Shown: one piece after another, positions 5,327-5,974 of the stretch
Layout of the letters: every line of letters starts with the position of its first letter
Numbering within the stretch: the stretch's first letter is position 1
DNA from: Acidimicrobiia bacterium
Lineage (GTDB): Bacteria > Actinomycetota > Acidimicrobiia > Acidimicrobiales > Ilumatobacteraceae
DNA length: 5,974 nucleotides
Direction of reading: 5' to 3'
Assembly (NCBI GenBank): GCA_013815505.1
Contig: JACDGA010000117.1
Location: forward strand, 1 to 5,974
Made by a program: the position numbers and the translations under genes
The notes under the pieces: generated by a model
What the model was told of the DNA's origin: nothing
Databases searched by the model: none
Seen by the model: only the letters and a program-made list of their open reading frames with translations

Positions 5327-5974
5327 TCAGGCGTCGCTGACGTCGACTTCGATCGTGTGGTAGCCACTGGCGCCGTTGGGTGCCGTGGCCGCCTCGTCTT
5401 CGATCTGGCGTTCGTCGAGCTCGTTGACCGCACGCACCGTGATGTCGTGGCGACCGGGTGTCGCCTTCCACTCGTGGACCCACTGTCGCCACGTGTCGGT
5501 GCTCGGCACGTCGGCAAGCCGGGCTTCGGTCCACGGGCCGTCGTCGATGCGCACCTCCACGGCAGCGATGCCGATGTGGGGATGCCAGGCGACGCCGGCG
5601 ATCGCCGTCGTTCCGGGTGCGACGGTCGCACCGTTGCCGGGTGTGTCGACGCGTGACGTCATCTTGAACGGCGCCTGCTGGTCCCAACCACGTGGCACCC
5701 AGAAGGCGTCGAACGCGTCCCACGTGGTGAGCTCCATCTCGACGACCCACTTCGTCGCCGACACGTAGCCGTACATGCCGGGCACGACCATCCGCACGGG
5801 GTAGCCGTGGTCGACCGGCAGCGGTTCGCCGTTCATCCTCACGGCCAGCATCGAGTCGCGCCCGTCCATCACCTCGGCGACCGGCGTGCCGCACGTCCAG
5901 CCGTCCTCGCTGCGGCTCACGAGCTGCTGCGCGCCGGGATCGACACCGGCCTCCTCCAGCAGCGGCGCAAGCAG
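5327..5974 (-). CDS. sulfite-oxidase-type molybdopterin oxidoreductase, C-terminal part (5' end off window)
   Basis: The frame is open from position 5974 to a TGA at 5327-5329, giving 215 residues without the N-terminus. The first ~95 residues match the end of the oxidoreductase molybdopterin-binding domain: LLEEAGVD (5-12), DGRDSMLAVRMNGEPLP (37-53), DHGYPVRMVVPGMYGYVSAT (55-74) followed by KW. This is the 'HG.P.R.vvPG.yG..S.KW' segment with the Arg and Lys that line the cofactor pocket. VPRGWDQQAPFK (93-104) leads into the Mo-co dimerisation domain, an Ig-like fold with SRVDTP (107-112), IAGVAWHPHIGIAAVEVRID (125-144) and TWRQWVHEWKATPGRHDITV (161-180). The molybdenum-ligand Cys and any N-terminal membrane or signal region lie outside the window. 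The family oxidises sulfite or related substrates, often outside the membrane in actinobacteria; neither the substrate nor the location is visible here. Convergent with transaldolase. Confidence 0.9.
   Translation of the reverse strand: MLAPLLEEAGVDPGAQQLVSRSEDGWTCGTPVAEVMDGRDSMLAVRMNGEPLPVDHGYPVRMVVPGMYGYVSATKWVVEMELTTWDAFDAFWVPRGWDQQAPFKMTSRVDTPGNGATVAPGTTAIAGVAWHPHIGIAAVEVRIDDGPWTEARLADVPSTDTWRQWVHEWKATPGRHDITVRAVNELDERQIEDEAATAPNGASGYHTIEVDVSDA

Noticed and set aside
5327..5920. A start for the oxidoreductase at GTG 5920
   Set aside because: The frame stays open to the right edge, and the additional 18 residues continue the family match (LLEEAGVDPGAQQL), so the gene is truncated by the window rather than starting there.

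Overview
This is a GC-rich window (bulk GC looks well above 60%, with strong G/C bias at third codon positions) from what looks like a high-GC actinobacterium. The transketolase has SGHQG in place of SGHPG and a GDGCFMEG/YDDNHVTIDG core, which I associate with Acidimicrobiia-type relatives such as Ilumatobacter. That placement comes from memory of the family, not from a search.

Layout. (1) Positions 1-1662, minus strand: a compact three-gene unit read right to left. It holds a TetR-family regulator, a PaaI-like hotdog thioesterase and the start of a stand-alone ATP-grasp (ADP-forming acyl-CoA synthetase beta-type) subunit that runs off the left edge. Gaps are about 25 and 19-28 nt, so it is probably one operon for acyl-CoA turnover. 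(2) Positions 1663-1804: the divergent control region, with a perfect 6-4-6 inverted repeat, -10-like hexamers on both strands and a possible 28-codon ORF. (3) Positions 1805-5326, plus strand: an unrecognised 132-residue protein, then transketolase and transaldolase separated by 3 nt. The last two are the non-oxidative pentose phosphate branch. (4) Positions 5327-5974, minus strand: the C-terminal part of a sulfite-oxidase-type molybdopterin oxidoreductase, convergent with transaldolase, with the two stop codons directly abutting.

How the genes work together. Transketolase and transaldolase interconvert pentose phosphates with fructose-6-phosphate and glyceraldehyde-3-phosphate, and are almost certainly co-transcribed and translated together. 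The left operon would make or break acyl-CoA thioesters under a regulator that may sense a related ligand. The oxidoreductase is an unrelated neighbour.

Coding density is very high and the only intergenic stretch above 100 nt is 1663-1804. I found no RNA gene, mobile element, CRISPR array or phage gene, and no convincing new multi-gene system. The most interesting points are the shared operator region, the unclassified 132-residue protein and active-site-loop variants in transketolase.
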